Origin: SIG701 sp045544955
GTDB lineage: Bacteria > Bacillota > Clostridia > Oscillospirales > CAG-272
Reading direction: 5' to 3'
NCBI GenBank assembly: GCA_045544955.1
Contig: JAZPZY010000042.1
Coordinates: 62,001-126,000, forward strand
Length of the DNA: 64,000 bases
A program made the translations under genes and the position numbers. Shown in pieces: positions 1 to 8,188 of the stretch. Under the pieces are notes generated by a model. The model was not told the origin of the DNA, ran no database searches, and saw only the letters and a program-made list of their open reading frames with translations. The number at the start of each line of letters is the position of its first letter. Position 1 is the stretch's first letter.

Positions 1-232
1 AAAGCATGCGGAACAGGACAGGCGTCAGATCGTCTTCCTCCTCCACGTGCTCAATATACACTTCTTTGGATGCGAAATCCAAAGGCTCGTATTCCTCGAT
101 TCCTTCTTCGCAAAGGAGAAGCAGGGTTTTCTCCTCCCGGCAGAATTCACTGTCGGTAAGAGCCTTCTGCAGCATGGTGGTTTTTCCTGCCTCCAAAAAG
201 CCGGTAAACAGGTAGACCGGAATTTCTTTCAT
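1..232 (-). CDS. CobW/G3E family P-loop GTPase, N-terminal fragment
   Basis: An open frame starts with ATG at 232 and runs off the left edge, so only the first 77 residues are visible (MKEIPVYLFTGFLEAGKTT...). The Walker A motif GFLEAGKTT near residue 10 follows the G3E/CobW pattern but has Glu where most members have Gly. A GGAG Shine-Dalgarno sequence lies about 8 bases upstream. The frame starts 37 bases after the stop of the larger CobW gene (270-1475) on the same strand, so the two are probably co-transcribed. Members of this family are GTP-dependent metal chaperones or insertases. The metal and client cannot be told from this fragment, and whether the GCxCC motif follows is outside the window. 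Confidence 0.85.
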   Translation of the reverse strand, partial: MKEIPVYLFTGFLEAGKTTMLQKALTDSEFCREEKTLLLLCEEGIEEYEPLDFASKEVYIEHVEEEDDLTPVLFRML

Positions 233-269
233 AGGGGTTCTCCAATCTGTAGGGTTATACTGCCCATAC

Positions 270-1475
270 TCACGAAAGGGCAAACAGTTTTTCCAGATTC
301 TCCTCGTTCAAGCCGGAGCCGATGACGCAGATGCGTCCGATGACGGATGCCGCACCGGTACGTACGTCCGGCGTGCCGGGCACGTAATCGAAATGGATAA
401 AGTGGTCGCCGCCGGCAACGATACCCTTGGCACGGAGAACGATGCCGTACTCGGACTCATTCTCCAAAGCGGCAAGGATCGACTGCATTTCTTCGTCGGT
501 ATATACCCGTGCCGTTTCTCTGCCCCAACTGGTGAACACCTCGTCCGCATGGTGGTGATGATGGTCATGATCGTGGCAGCCGCAGGTGCAGTGCTCGTCA
601 TGCTCGTGATCGTGATCATGATGGTGCTCATGTTCATGGCAGTGGCACTCTTCCCCGTCACCGTGATGGTGATGATGGTGCTCGTGCTCCTCATGCTCGT
701 GGTGATCATGAGCATGATCGGGGCAGCCGCAGGTGCAGTGCTCGTCGTGCTCGTGCTCATGATGCTCGTGATCATGCTCGTGGCAGTGGCATTCTTCACC
801 CTCGCCGTGATGGTGGTGGTGATGATGATGCTCGTGGGCCTCCTGGGCCAGATGGGCCAGTTCTTCCTCCAGCGTTCCCTTCTGCTCCATGGCGGAGAGG
901 ATCTGTGCACCGGTCAGCTCGTCCCAATCGGTAGTCACGAGGGTTGCCTCCGGATTCTGCTCTTTCAGTGCGTGCACAGCCGCCGACAGCTTTTCCTCGG
1001 ACATTCCGGCGGTATGGCTGAGAATGATGCATCCGGCGTGCTCCACCTGATTGTTGAAAAACTCGCCGAAGTTCTTCATGTACATCCGGCACTTTTTCGC
1101 ATCCACCACGGTGATAGCCGTATTCAGTTCCATCCGGTCGGAATGCACGGATTCTACCGCACGGATCACGTCGCTCAGTTTGCCCACGCCCGACGGCTCA
1201 ATGAGGATCCGCTCCGGGGCATACTCGTCGATCACCTTTTCGAGAGCCTTTGCAAAGTCGCCTACCAAGCTGCAGCAGATGCAGCCGGAGTTCATTTCGG
1301 TGGTCTTGATGCCGGCCTCCGCCAGAAATTCGCTGTCCACGCCGATCTCACCAAATTCATTCTCGATGAGGACGATCTTCTCCTTATCGTATGCTTCCGA
1401 GATCAGTTTTTTGATAAGCGTAGTTTTACCGGCACCGAGAAAGCCGGAGAAAATATCAATTTTTGTCTTGGTCAT
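270..1475 (-). CDS. CobW/G3E GTPase (COG0523) with long His/Cys-rich metal-binding insert
   Basis: This 401-residue protein has Walker A GFLGAGKTT at residues 11-19, the family metal motif CICC at 65-68 and a CobW C-terminal domain at about 310-401. G3E proteins couple GTP hydrolysis to delivery of zinc, cobalt or nickel. Residues 214-309 are an exceptionally His-rich insert built from two tandem copies of about 40-48 residues. Each copy holds an EECHCHEH segment, an HDEHCTCGC segment and a run of His. Such inserts usually store or buffer metal. Start ATG at 1475 has an AAGGA Shine-Dalgarno, and the promoter is at 1517-1545. Zinc-starvation metallochaperone is the likeliest role, but nickel or cobalt cannot be excluded. 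Confidence 0.93.
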   Translation of the reverse strand: MTKTKIDIFSGFLGAGKTTLIKKLISEAYDKEKIVLIENEFGEIGVDSEFLAEAGIKTTEMNSGCICCSLVGDFAKALEKVIDEYAPERILIEPSGVGKLSDVIRAVESVHSDRMELNTAITVVDAKKCRMYMKNFGEFFNNQVEHAGCIILSHTAGMSEEKLSAAVHALKEQNPEATLVTTDWDELTGAQILSAMEQKGTLEEELAHLAQEAHEHHHHHHHHGEGEECHCHEHDHEHHEHEHDEHCTCGCPDHAHDHHEHEEHEHHHHHHGDGEECHCHEHEHHHDHDHEHDEHCTCGCHDHDHHHHHADEVFTSWGRETARVYTDEEMQSILAALENESEYGIVLRAKGIVAGGDHFIHFDYVPGTPDVRTGAASVIGRICVIGSGLNEENLEKLFALS

Positions 1476-1516
1476 ATGTTTTTCCTTCTTTGTCCATGAA
1501 AAATCGTATATGGTAT

Positions 1517-1545
1517 ATTATACCCCTTTCGGGCGGCAATTACAA
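1517..1545 (-). promoter_or_regulatory. SigA-type promoter for the CobW genes
   Basis: On the minus strand the sequence reads TTGTAA (1545-1540), a 17-base spacer, then TATAAT (1522-1517), about 40 bases upstream of the ATG at 1475. An AAATCGTATAT stretch next to the start site (1501-1511, plus strand) resembles half of a Zur box, but no full palindrome is present. Confidence 0.75.
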
Positions 1546-1588
1546 GAGATTATTTCCACAAAAGGGCATTTTCTCTTTGGAATACGTG

Positions 1589-1617
1589 AAAAACCATCGG
1601 CAGATCCGATGGTTTTT
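1589..1617 (-). terminator. Rho-independent terminator (second of two)
   Basis: A perfect 12-bp stem (1589-1600 with 1606-1617) with a 5-base loop is flanked by A and T runs. It lies downstream of the hairpin at 1632-1672, so it is a back-up terminator for the 1685-2209 gene. Confidence 0.8.
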
Positions 1618-1631
1618 GCATTCGCGATAGT

Positions 1632-1672
1632 GAAAATACAACGCCGTGGAAAATCCGCGGCGTTGTATTTTC
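1632..1672 (-). terminator. Rho-independent terminator for the 1685-2209 gene
   Basis: A perfect 15-bp stem (1632-1646 with 1658-1672) with an 11-base loop starts 12 bases after the stop codon. The stem arms end in A/T runs, so it may work in both directions. Confidence 0.85.
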
Positions 1673-1684
1673 AATTCGATTCGT

Positions 1685-2209
1685 TTATGGGCGGTATTTT
1701 ACAGAACCGCGCCAATCGACGATATCACCGGGATATTTTTGCTTGAGTCCTTCGTGCAGTTCCGGGGTGTAAGCAATCGAAATTACGCTTCGGTAATGAA
1801 ACGGATTATCCGTTTTCCATCGTCCGTGAAGCGGACTTTCTTTCTCCCCTTTTTTCACAAAGCAAAGAACCTCTTTAAGAGGCAGATCAGCATTTCCGCC
1901 ATAACCGCCATAACAGATGCACACCTGCTGAAATTCGTTCCATGGAATCAGTTTTCCTTTCTGCAAAGGATACTTTATGTAAAGGCCATCCGAAGCAAAG
2001 CGGTACCAAGCCAATATAATATTTGCAAAACACCACCCAAGGAGAAAAACAAACACTGCACACAGCATTCCCACAAAAAACAATCCCACCGTATAAAGAA
2101 TGGAATACCCCTTTTGCATAGTATCAATGAATGTCCACACTGCTAATCCACCCAGTGCAAGTCCCATTAAAAGATACGCCCACAAGCACATTATGCACAG
2201 CACTTTCAA
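1685..2209 (-). CDS. Uncharacterised two-TM membrane protein
   Basis: I do not recognise this 174-residue protein. Two hydrophobic segments (about residues 8-30 and 38-68) are followed by a soluble C-terminal part of about 100 residues. That part contains an SDGLYIKYP...LIPWNEF strand-rich stretch of the kind seen in membrane-anchored PH-like (bPH) domains; that similarity is an impression only. The frame opens at a TTG (2209), and an ATG at 2191 is an alternative. Neither has a good Shine-Dalgarno, so the start is uncertain. It is AT-richer than the housekeeping genes. Two terminators follow it, so it is probably transcribed alone or with the gene at 2292-3044, which ends 82 bases upstream. 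Confidence 0.7.
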   Translation of the reverse strand: MKVLCIMCLWAYLLMGLALGGLAVWTFIDTMQKGYSILYTVGLFFVGMLCAVFVFLLGWCFANIILAWYRFASDGLYIKYPLQKGKLIPWNEFQQVCICYGGYGGNADLPLKEVLCFVKKGEKESPLHGRWKTDNPFHYRSVISIAYTPELHEGLKQKYPGDIVDWRGSVKYRP

Positions 2210-2291
2210 ATAGAAAGACCATCTGTTTATTTCGCCCTGGTTTCATACTCTGCCTCAATCATTTCGTCAGCCTCTCCTACTTTTCGCCTGC

Positions 2292-3044
2292 TCATTCAAA
2301 GCCGTACTTCCAACCGTTTGCTTTTTTAAACGTACTGATGGCAAAGGCATCCGCCTGTCCATCTGCCGGTAAAAAAGAAAGGTTATAGGAGGAATCGGCA
2401 ATCACAAAATACTTTTCCGTCGCATCGCTATTTTCCAAAACCGTAAACAGCAAATAAAGGCCGTTATTATCCGTATCAATCACCGGGCACATTTTTATCT
2501 GTGCGCTTTCCCGTCCCAAAGATTCTTTTATGTCATGGGAAAGCTTGCTGTATTCCAACGGATCATTCATGATTATATTCAAATCGAAAGACAGCTTATT
2601 TTTCCGTCTGGACATTTTTTCAGTATCCAGCGGCATATTCCAATCGTTATTCTCTTTCAGCCGGGCAATATCCGATGCATCGCAATCACCGGTGCAATAA
2701 TTCTGATCCTCATAAAAATACACATACCTGCTGTCAAAGTCCTGACAGATTACCAGTACGGTTTCTTCACGGTCACGGAGTAAGTTCAGCGTGGAAAATT
2801 CGTACAGAATACGTCCTTCCGTATCTTTCTCCAACACATTTACTGTGTACGTTCCTCCCCGCAGATCATGGCAGTACATACCGGGAACGGAAAACGTTCC
2901 GCATATCACCAATTCAAAGGCTGGTTTGGTCCCCTGCATCACGCCTGAAAGCACGGAAAGTCCGAGAAATACGCCGATACATGTTACAGCAATCAGAACA
3001 ACGGTCAGGGACACAATCCGTGCGCATTTCACTTTTTTTGTCAT
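2292..3044 (-). CDS. Hypothetical membrane-anchored extracytoplasmic protein
   Basis: This 250-residue protein begins with a positively charged N-terminus and one hydrophobic segment (about residues 10-35). No lipobox Cys or clear cleavage site is visible, so it is probably a type II anchor with an outside domain of about 210 residues. The ATG at 3044 has a strong GGAGG Shine-Dalgarno 10 bases upstream. The soluble part has several Cys and Asp/Asn-rich turns but matches no family I know. AT content is higher than in the flanking housekeeping genes. It may form a transcription unit with the small membrane protein at 1685-2209. No function is proposed. Confidence 0.75.
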   Translation of the reverse strand: MTKKVKCARIVSLTVVLIAVTCIGVFLGLSVLSGVMQGTKPAFELVICGTFSVPGMYCHDLRGGTYTVNVLEKDTEGRILYEFSTLNLLRDREETVLVICQDFDSRYVYFYEDQNYCTGDCDASDIARLKENNDWNMPLDTEKMSRRKNKLSFDLNIIMNDPLEYSKLSHDIKESLGRESAQIKMCPVIDTDNNGLYLLFTVLENSDATEKYFVIADSSYNLSFLPADGQADAFAISTFKKANGWKYGFE

Positions 3045-3145
3045 ACTTCGTTACCTCCACAAATTCATGTATGCATCCGCCAGATCTAAACGTATCCTCC
3101 TGCCACCATTATACACTATCGCCAAAATCTTGTCAATTACGAAAA

Positions 3146-3174
3146 ACGGAGAGACTGTTTGAAAGTCTCTCCGT
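3146..3174 (-). terminator. Rho-independent terminator of the flavoprotein gene
   Basis: An 11-bp perfect stem (3146-3156 with 3164-3174) and 7-base loop lie 14 bases after the stop of the 3188-3811 gene. A T-rich run follows on the minus strand. Confidence 0.85.
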
Positions 3175-3187
3175 AATTTTCAAAAAC

Positions 3188-3811
3188 TCACCGCACGTAA
3201 TTGAAGGAAACGCGCTTTTCCGGTGCGGGCGGCTCGATACCCGCTTTCCGTCCGGCATCAATGGCAGAAAGAAGCCACGCCATATTCCGGCCGAGACGGT
3301 GCATGATCTGCACGCCCTCCACGTCTGCGTCCACGTCCTCGGATTTGCTTCCGTGCACCATGTTCCAATAGAACGAAGACACGATGGGCATTTCCGCAAA
3401 GGAAAAATACTTATGGAGGATATCCAGCGTGGCCGTGGTACCGGCACGCCGTGCCGATACGATAGCGGCCGCAGGCTTATGGCGCATCACGCCGCCGGCG
3501 GTCATCCAGAGCCGGTCAAGAAGCCCGAGCAGCGATCCGCTCACAGACGCATAGTGTACGGGACTGCCCACGATGAGCCCGTCCGCAGACGCCATTTTTT
3601 CTGCGATAGAAGCAATGAATCCATCGTCAAACGCACATTTTCCCGTCTTGCGGCAGGCACCGCACGCCGTGCATCCGCCCACCGGCTTTGCACCGATATG
3701 GACGATCTCGCTCTCGATCCCCTGCTCTTTCAATGCCTCCGCCACGTGGCACAGTGCCGTATACGTGCATCCGTTCGCGTGGGGACTTCCGTTTATCATG
3801 AGTACTTTCAT
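3188..3811 (-). CDS. NADPH-dependent FMN reductase / iron-sulfur flavoprotein family
   Basis: This 207-residue flavodoxin-like protein opens with MKVLMINGSPHANGCTYTAL, the FMN phosphate-binding loop (GSP...). The cysteine cluster CTACGACRKTGKC near residues 47-59 is the pattern of the archaeal/clostridial iron-sulfur flavoproteins and of many NADPH:FMN reductases. GSPVHYASVSG near residue 82 is the second FMN-contact loop. Members reduce FMN, quinones or other acceptors with NAD(P)H in the cytoplasm. Start ATG 3811 has an AAGGAG Shine-Dalgarno. A terminator follows, so it is a single-gene unit. Substrate is unknown. Whether the Cys cluster carries a full [4Fe-4S] cluster cannot be decided here. 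Confidence 0.88.
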   Translation of the reverse strand: MKVLMINGSPHANGCTYTALCHVAEALKEQGIESEIVHIGAKPVGGCTACGACRKTGKCAFDDGFIASIAEKMASADGLIVGSPVHYASVSGSLLGLLDRLWMTAGGVMRHKPAAAIVSARRAGTTATLDILHKYFSFAEMPIVSSFYWNMVHGSKSEDVDADVEGVQIMHRLGRNMAWLLSAIDAGRKAGIEPPAPEKRVSFNYVR

Positions 3812-3853
3812 GTAAGATTCTCCTTTATAATCACGTGATTCAAAAATAAAGAA

Positions 3854-4813
3854 TTAAGCATTTAGGCTGTTGAAGTATATTGCCTGTTCCCATGCACCGG
3901 GAAGGGCTCTTTCTGACGTACCGTCAAAAATACGCCACTCTCCCAGTGTCCACGCCAATTTACCATCATCCATAAAAAACTTATGCGGTGTTTTTCTGTA
4001 ATCGCCAGGAAATTCATAATGGTACACTGCTCTGCCTGTTTTCAGGTCTACAGACCAGATACCGTAGTGTTTCTCATCCTTTTCCTGTGTTTTTTCGCCA
4101 AAATAATCAATTGCCAAGGAAAAATACACCGTACGGCCTACCACTTTTATCAAATCCAGATTAATAAACAGAGGGAATCCGTCCATTCCCTTGAATTTAT
4201 CAAACAGTTGGGCGTCTTCTTTTGCACACCTTTTGATTAAACTTTTATGATCTTTGACTACAAGTTGATTTTTTCCCGTACGCACATCCAGTATCTTCAA
4301 ACCGCCGCCCAATGACCAAATAATGCTATTGTCATCCAACCAGGCATAGTGATACACAGAAAACTTACAGTCTCTAAGTTCTCCATTTTTCGTATCAAAC
4401 ACATACAAATAATTGCTATCATTGCGATATCGGCGAAAGGAAACATATCTTCCGTCAGGACTTACCCCCAAATCCCGCGGACAATGCTGTTTTTTTCCTA
4501 TATTGCACAAAGTAACATCCCGGGAGGTTTCAATATCTATAACCCCAATGTTATTCCCGTCTATGTAGTAAAGATTGTCATTCTTGTCAAATCTGAATTC
4601 ATTTTGTCTGTATCTGAACTTATGCAAAAAGGAGCGGAAAGAGCCTTTTTCAGAATCATAGATATAGATCTTATCTTCTGCTTCAACGGCAATGTATCTT
4701 CGATTAACAGTAAAAACAGGTGCACCATATGCTTTTTCAGGAAATGTTATTTCAAAAACTCTCCCATCTTCATAAAGTGCCAGTCGACTGTCCTCCCATT
4801 TATAAAATGCCAT
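3854..4813 (-). CDS. Hypothetical beta-propeller (WD40/YVTN-like) protein
   Basis: I chose ATG 4813 (319 residues) over the TTG seven codons upstream because a GGGAG Shine-Dalgarno lies between them. The sequence is a series of short beta-strand repeats, such as NRRYIAVEAEDKIYIYDSEKG, DNLYYIDGNNIGVIDIET and SPDGRYVSFRRYRNDSNYLYVFDTKNG. This is the strand-turn pattern of propeller blades. There is no signal peptide, so it is probably cytoplasmic. It is AT-rich compared with its neighbours and stands alone. The fold is inferred from blade-like repeats and the function is unknown. Confidence 0.75.
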   Translation of the reverse strand: MAFYKWEDSRLALYEDGRVFEITFPEKAYGAPVFTVNRRYIAVEAEDKIYIYDSEKGSFRSFLHKFRYRQNEFRFDKNDNLYYIDGNNIGVIDIETSRDVTLCNIGKKQHCPRDLGVSPDGRYVSFRRYRNDSNYLYVFDTKNGELRDCKFSVYHYAWLDDNSIIWSLGGGLKILDVRTGKNQLVVKDHKSLIKRCAKEDAQLFDKFKGMDGFPLFINLDLIKVVGRTVYFSLAIDYFGEKTQEKDEKHYGIWSVDLKTGRAVYHYEFPGDYRKTPHKFFMDDGKLAWTLGEWRIFDGTSERALPGAWEQAIYFNSLNA

Positions 4814-4877
4814 TTGCTCTCTCCCTGTATTCAATGATTCTTATAAATATTCTATCAATATTTTCTCATGTAAATTC

Positions 4878-5642
4878 TTATACAACAGCGGTCAGATTGC
4901 TGTTCACCACCGTGCAGACGGCACCGGTCAGGGAACGCACCAAATCCGCCAAAACGTCCAGCACAGGGGCTTCCGTATAGTAGTGCCCGGCCTCCACGAT
5001 ATTGAGTCCGCGCGCCGGTGCATCCAGTGCCGTATTATAGCTTGCCGCACCGGTGAGAAGGGTATCCGCACCGGCCCGGATGGCAGGACCGATAAAGTCC
5101 TTGCCGTCCCCGCCCACAAGGGCGATCCGCTGTACGGGACGGCTGCCCGTCAGCAAAACGGACGGTGCGCCCAATGCATCCCGCACTTTCTCGGCAAACG
5201 CCGACGCTTCCATCGGTTCAGGCAACACGGCGATCCGCCCAAGGGCAGGCGATTCCTCGTCGCCGAATTTCTCCGTTACGGTAAGGCCAAGTTTTACCGC
5301 CAACGCATCGTTTACGCCGCCGTCCGCCGCATCCAGTCTGGTATGGAAGGACAAAACGGAAACACCGGCGGAAAGGGCGGCAAGGGTACGCCGTCCGGAC
5401 AGGTTCAGCGGTGTAACAGAGGACAGCGGCCGGAACAGCATGGGATGATGGGTAAGCAGTACCTCCGCCCCGGCTTCTGCCGCCGCACGGATCGTTTCCT
5501 CCGTAGCATCCAGTGCCAGAACCACGTGCGTCACTGTTTTTTCCGGATCGGCGCATACCATCAGCCCGTCGTTATCCCACGGACAGGACAAGGATGCCGG
5601 ACAGCGTGCATCCAATGCTTTATACAATTCCAGTATGGTCAT
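4878..5642 (-). CDS. Nif3-like dinuclear metal-centre protein (GTP cyclohydrolase I type 2 homolog)
   Basis: The 254-residue protein matches the short, YqfO-like Nif3 family: SCPWDNDGLMVCADPEKTVTHVVLALDAT at the N-terminus, then the metal-ligand segments LLTHHPMLF and FHTRLDAADGGVNDALA. These residues normally bind two metal ions inside a hexameric toroid. The biochemical role is unsettled in the literature. ATG 5642 has a GGGAGG Shine-Dalgarno and lies inside the end of trmK (23-base overlap). The trmK-nif3 pairing is very common in Firmicutes and supports both calls. The large PII-like insert seen in longer YqfO proteins is absent. Confidence 0.93.
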   Translation of the reverse strand: MTILELYKALDARCPASLSCPWDNDGLMVCADPEKTVTHVVLALDATEETIRAAAEAGAEVLLTHHPMLFRPLSSVTPLNLSGRRTLAALSAGVSVLSFHTRLDAADGGVNDALAVKLGLTVTEKFGDEESPALGRIAVLPEPMEASAFAEKVRDALGAPSVLLTGSRPVQRIALVGGDGKDFIGPAIRAGADTLLTGAASYNTALDAPARGLNIVEAGHYYTEAPVLDVLADLVRSLTGAVCTVVNSNLTAVV

Positions 5643-6399
5643 AAAAATTCCTCCCGTTTTTTCGTATTAGCGTGATCTGCGTCTCACGTGCCAGATTTTC
5701 CATAAACCGGAGCAGTTCTTCTTCCTCGGACGTATCCAGATTGCCCGCTTTTCTGCCGTTATACTTCTTCTGAACGGCACTGTATTCCCGCCGCAGATAG
5801 GCGGCAAAGATTTCTCCGGCATCACGTCCCCGGCGGATATGTGCCTCGCCCAAAAGAAGCTCCGCGATCCCCGGACGGCGCCGCTCGCCGTCGTACCGCA
5901 CCAAAAGGCAGGTATAGATCTTCCCTGCCGCCTCGGCAAGTTTTTCGTCCTCGATATAGTAGCCGGCATCATAGAGATACCGACGCAGATCGATCACGGA
6001 GGACATAGGTTGGAGAATGCACCGCACGTTTTCCCGGCGTGTATAGGGTGCGGCATCGAGAATTCCGGCGATGAGTTCACCGCCCATGCCGCAGACAGCG
6101 ATATGGGTTACGCCCTCTGCCAAAAGATCGATCTCAGCGATACCGTCTGCCCGGTAAAAGGAGATTCTGTCTGCCGTCCCGTATTTGCCCGCATGTGCCC
6201 GGGCACGATCCAGCGGCCCTTCGTTGATATCAGAAGCCACCGCGTGGGTGCAGATCCCGTTCTGCAAAAGCCAAATGGGAAGATAGGCGTGGTCCGTCCC
6301 CACGTCGGCCACCACCGCCCCTTTGGGGATATAGGACGCCGCCAGGGCAAGGCGGGGATCCAGCGATACGGTTTCCGTCGTATAATTTTCCGTCTGCAT
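5620..6399 (-). CDS. trmK: tRNA (adenine22-N1)-methyltransferase TrmK
   Basis: The protein has the SAM-binding Rossmann core LDPRLALAASYIPKGAVVADVGTDHAYLP with motif I VADVGTDHAYLP, then SDINEGPLDRARAHAGKY. The CGMGGELIAGIL motif is characteristic of TrmK (YqfN). The family methylates N1 of A22 in bacterial tRNAs. I start at ATG 6399 (259 residues) rather than the frame opening at 6465, because a terminator hairpin at 6412-6437 would otherwise lie inside the coding region and because family members start near MQTENYTT. A coiled segment and C-terminal helices (about 190-259) match the family length. It overlaps nif3 by 23 bases and is translationally coupled. Confidence 0.93.
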   Translation of the reverse strand: MQTENYTTETVSLDPRLALAASYIPKGAVVADVGTDHAYLPIWLLQNGICTHAVASDINEGPLDRARAHAGKYGTADRISFYRADGIAEIDLLAEGVTHIAVCGMGGELIAGILDAAPYTRRENVRCILQPMSSVIDLRRYLYDAGYYIEDEKLAEAAGKIYTCLLVRYDGERRRPGIAELLLGEAHIRRGRDAGEIFAAYLRREYSAVQKKYNGRKAGNLDTSEEEELLRFMENLARETQITLIRKNGRNFYDHTGIV

Positions 6400-6411
6400 A
6401 TTTCTCAAACA

Positions 6412-6437
6412 AAACGGCGGGAATTTTCCCGCCGTTT
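6412..6437 (-). terminator. Rho-independent terminator after the DUF1858 gene
   Basis: A perfect 11-bp GC-rich stem (6412-6422 with 6427-6437) with a 4-base loop is followed on the minus strand by TTTTGTTTG. It separates the murA-DUF1858 unit from trmK-nif3. Confidence 0.88.
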
Positions 6438-6451
6438 CTCCGTCATTCGTA

Positions 6452-6652
6452 TTATTTTGCGGCAAAGTGTGCGTTCAGTTTCTTTACCAGTTCATCCGCA
6501 TCCGTGCCGTGTACAGCACAGGCGGCTGCGATGCTCTCACCGCGGGAAGCGGGACAGCCAAGGCAGTGCATGCCGATTTCCAAAAAGAACCGTGCGGTTT
6601 CCATGTCCGCATCCAGAACGTCTCCGATAATGCTTTCTTTCGTTACTACCAT
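6452..6652 (-). CDS. DUF1858 redox-disulfide protein
   Basis: This 66-residue protein is almost entirely a DUF1858 domain: TKESIIGDVLDADMETARFFLEIGMHCLGCPASRGESIAAACAVHGTDADELVKKLN. The conserved CxxC (CLGC) sits at residues 30-33, as in the small hybrid-cluster-associated redox disulfide proteins. The family is found mainly in anaerobes and its partner is usually unknown. ATG 6652 has a GAGG Shine-Dalgarno. It starts 26 bases after the murA stop and is followed by a terminator, so it is probably the last gene of the murA transcript. A redox role is inferred from the CxxC only. Confidence 0.92.
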   Translation of the reverse strand: MVVTKESIIGDVLDADMETARFFLEIGMHCLGCPASRGESIAAACAVHGTDADELVKKLNAHFAAK

Positions 6653-6678
6653 TGTTTTATACCTCTTATAAATTTGAT

Positions 6679-7971
6679 TTAGTTTGCTTTGGACAAAAGG
6701 TCGTCATCCGGAACGATAACCCGGCGGATGTCCGCACCGATACCGCGCAGTTTTCCTACGATATCGTCATAGCCACGCTCGATCAGGTGTATGTCGGTAA
6801 CCTCCGTATCGCCCTCGGCCACGAGACCGGCAATAATCATGGCGACACCGGCTCTCAGGTCCACCGCCTTTACCGGTGCGGCAGACAGTTTAGGACCGCC
6901 CTCAATAATCGCCGTGCGTCCGTCTACCTTGATCTGTGCACCCATACGTCTGAGCTCATCCACGTAGCGGAAGCGGTTTTCGTACACGCCCTCCGTCACG
7001 TAACTGACACCATTCACCTGGGTAAGAAGGACGGTCATCTGGGGATGCATATCCGTTGGATAGCCGGGGTAAGGATGGGTCTTCACGCTGGTGCGTGTCA
7101 TATTTTCCGTACCCTTTACCACCACCGCATCGTCCAGTTCTTCAACCACGGCACCCATTTCCTCCAGCTTTGCAGCCACGGATTCCAAGTGCTTCGGGAT
7201 TACGTTATTTACTCGGACACAGCCATGGGTTGCTGCCGCTGCGATCATAAAGGTGCCCGCTTCGATCATATCGGGGATGATGGCGTAAGTACAGCCGTAC
7301 AGGCTCTTCACGCCCTTGATCTTTATCATATCCGTACCGGCGCCGCGGATATTCGCACCGCAGGTATTGAGGAAGTTGGCAAGGTCAACGATGTGCGGCT
7401 CGCGGGCCGCATTATCAATGATCGTAGTGCCCTCCGCCGTTACGGCGGCAAGCATGATGTTGATGGTGGCACCTACGGACACAAGGTCAAAGAAAATACT
7501 GGTTCCCTTGAGCTGTCCGTCTTTGGCTTCAATGGAAATATTGCCATTTTCCAGATTTACCGTACCGCCCAGTGCCTCAAAGCCCTTGATATGCTGGTCG
7601 ATCGGTCTTTCACCGAAATCACAGCCGCCGGGGAAACCCACGGTGGCACGGCCAAACCGGCCAAGTTCTGCCCCCAGCAAATAATAGGATGCCCGCATTT
7701 GGCGGAACAACTCGTACGGTACAGCCGTTATATCAATATTGGTACAATCGATTTCATACGTATTTTTCGTAATCATACGCACGGACGCGCCCATCTCCCG
7801 AAGGATGGAAAGCGACAGTGCCACATCACGCACCGCAGGTACGTTTTCGATAACACACTTGCTTTTCACAAGCACGCACGCATAGATGATCGGTAAAGCC
7901 GCGTTTTTCATTCCGCTGACTTCCACGTTGCCGAAAAGCGGTCTTCCGCCGCGAACAACGATTTTCTCCAT
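6679..7971 (-). CDS. murA: UDP-N-acetylglucosamine 1-carboxyvinyltransferase
   Basis: MurA transfers enolpyruvate from PEP to UDP-GlcNAc, the first committed step of peptidoglycan synthesis, in the cytoplasm. MEKIVVRGGRPLFGNVEVSGMKNAALPIIYA is the expected N-terminus and fixes the start at ATG 7971 (430 residues, normal length). The fosfomycin-target Cys lies in FPGGCDFGERPIDQHI, and the substrate Lys/Asn pair in SGMKNA. The frame stays open 38 codons further up to 8085, but that extension matches no MurA and has no Shine-Dalgarno. A TATAAT element near 8095 suggests the gene has its own promoter and a 5' leader of about 120 bases. It is followed by DUF1858. Confidence 0.96.
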   Translation of the reverse strand: MEKIVVRGGRPLFGNVEVSGMKNAALPIIYACVLVKSKCVIENVPAVRDVALSLSILREMGASVRMITKNTYEIDCTNIDITAVPYELFRQMRASYYLLGAELGRFGRATVGFPGGCDFGERPIDQHIKGFEALGGTVNLENGNISIEAKDGQLKGTSIFFDLVSVGATINIMLAAVTAEGTTIIDNAAREPHIVDLANFLNTCGANIRGAGTDMIKIKGVKSLYGCTYAIIPDMIEAGTFMIAAAATHGCVRVNNVIPKHLESVAAKLEEMGAVVEELDDAVVVKGTENMTRTSVKTHPYPGYPTDMHPQMTVLLTQVNGVSYVTEGVYENRFRYVDELRRMGAQIKVDGRTAIIEGGPKLSAAPVKAVDLRAGVAMIIAGLVAEGDTEVTDIHLIERGYDDIVGKLRGIGADIRRVIVPDDDLLSKAN

Positions 7972-8188
7972 TCTATAGCCACATCCGCCCGAGGGACGGA
8001 TTCCCTTTCCGTTTATGTATGGCATACGAACACGGTTCTCTGATTTCCCGGATTCGCCCGAAGGCACGAATCCACACGACGCCATAATACATCTTATATT
8101 ATATCATCAGATACAGTAAAATGAAAGAGTTATTTTCGGATTTTTCATATTTTTCACAGTTTTAGGCATAGTGCACAGTAAAGCACAG

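Noticed and set aside
393..1499. A 368-residue plus-strand frame opposite the CobW gene
   Set aside because: It is the shadow of the His-rich coding strand, with runs of Val/Met and no Shine-Dalgarno.
1501..1522. A Zur box at the CobW promoter
   Set aside because: AAATCGTATAT resembles one half-site, but the other half is not present.
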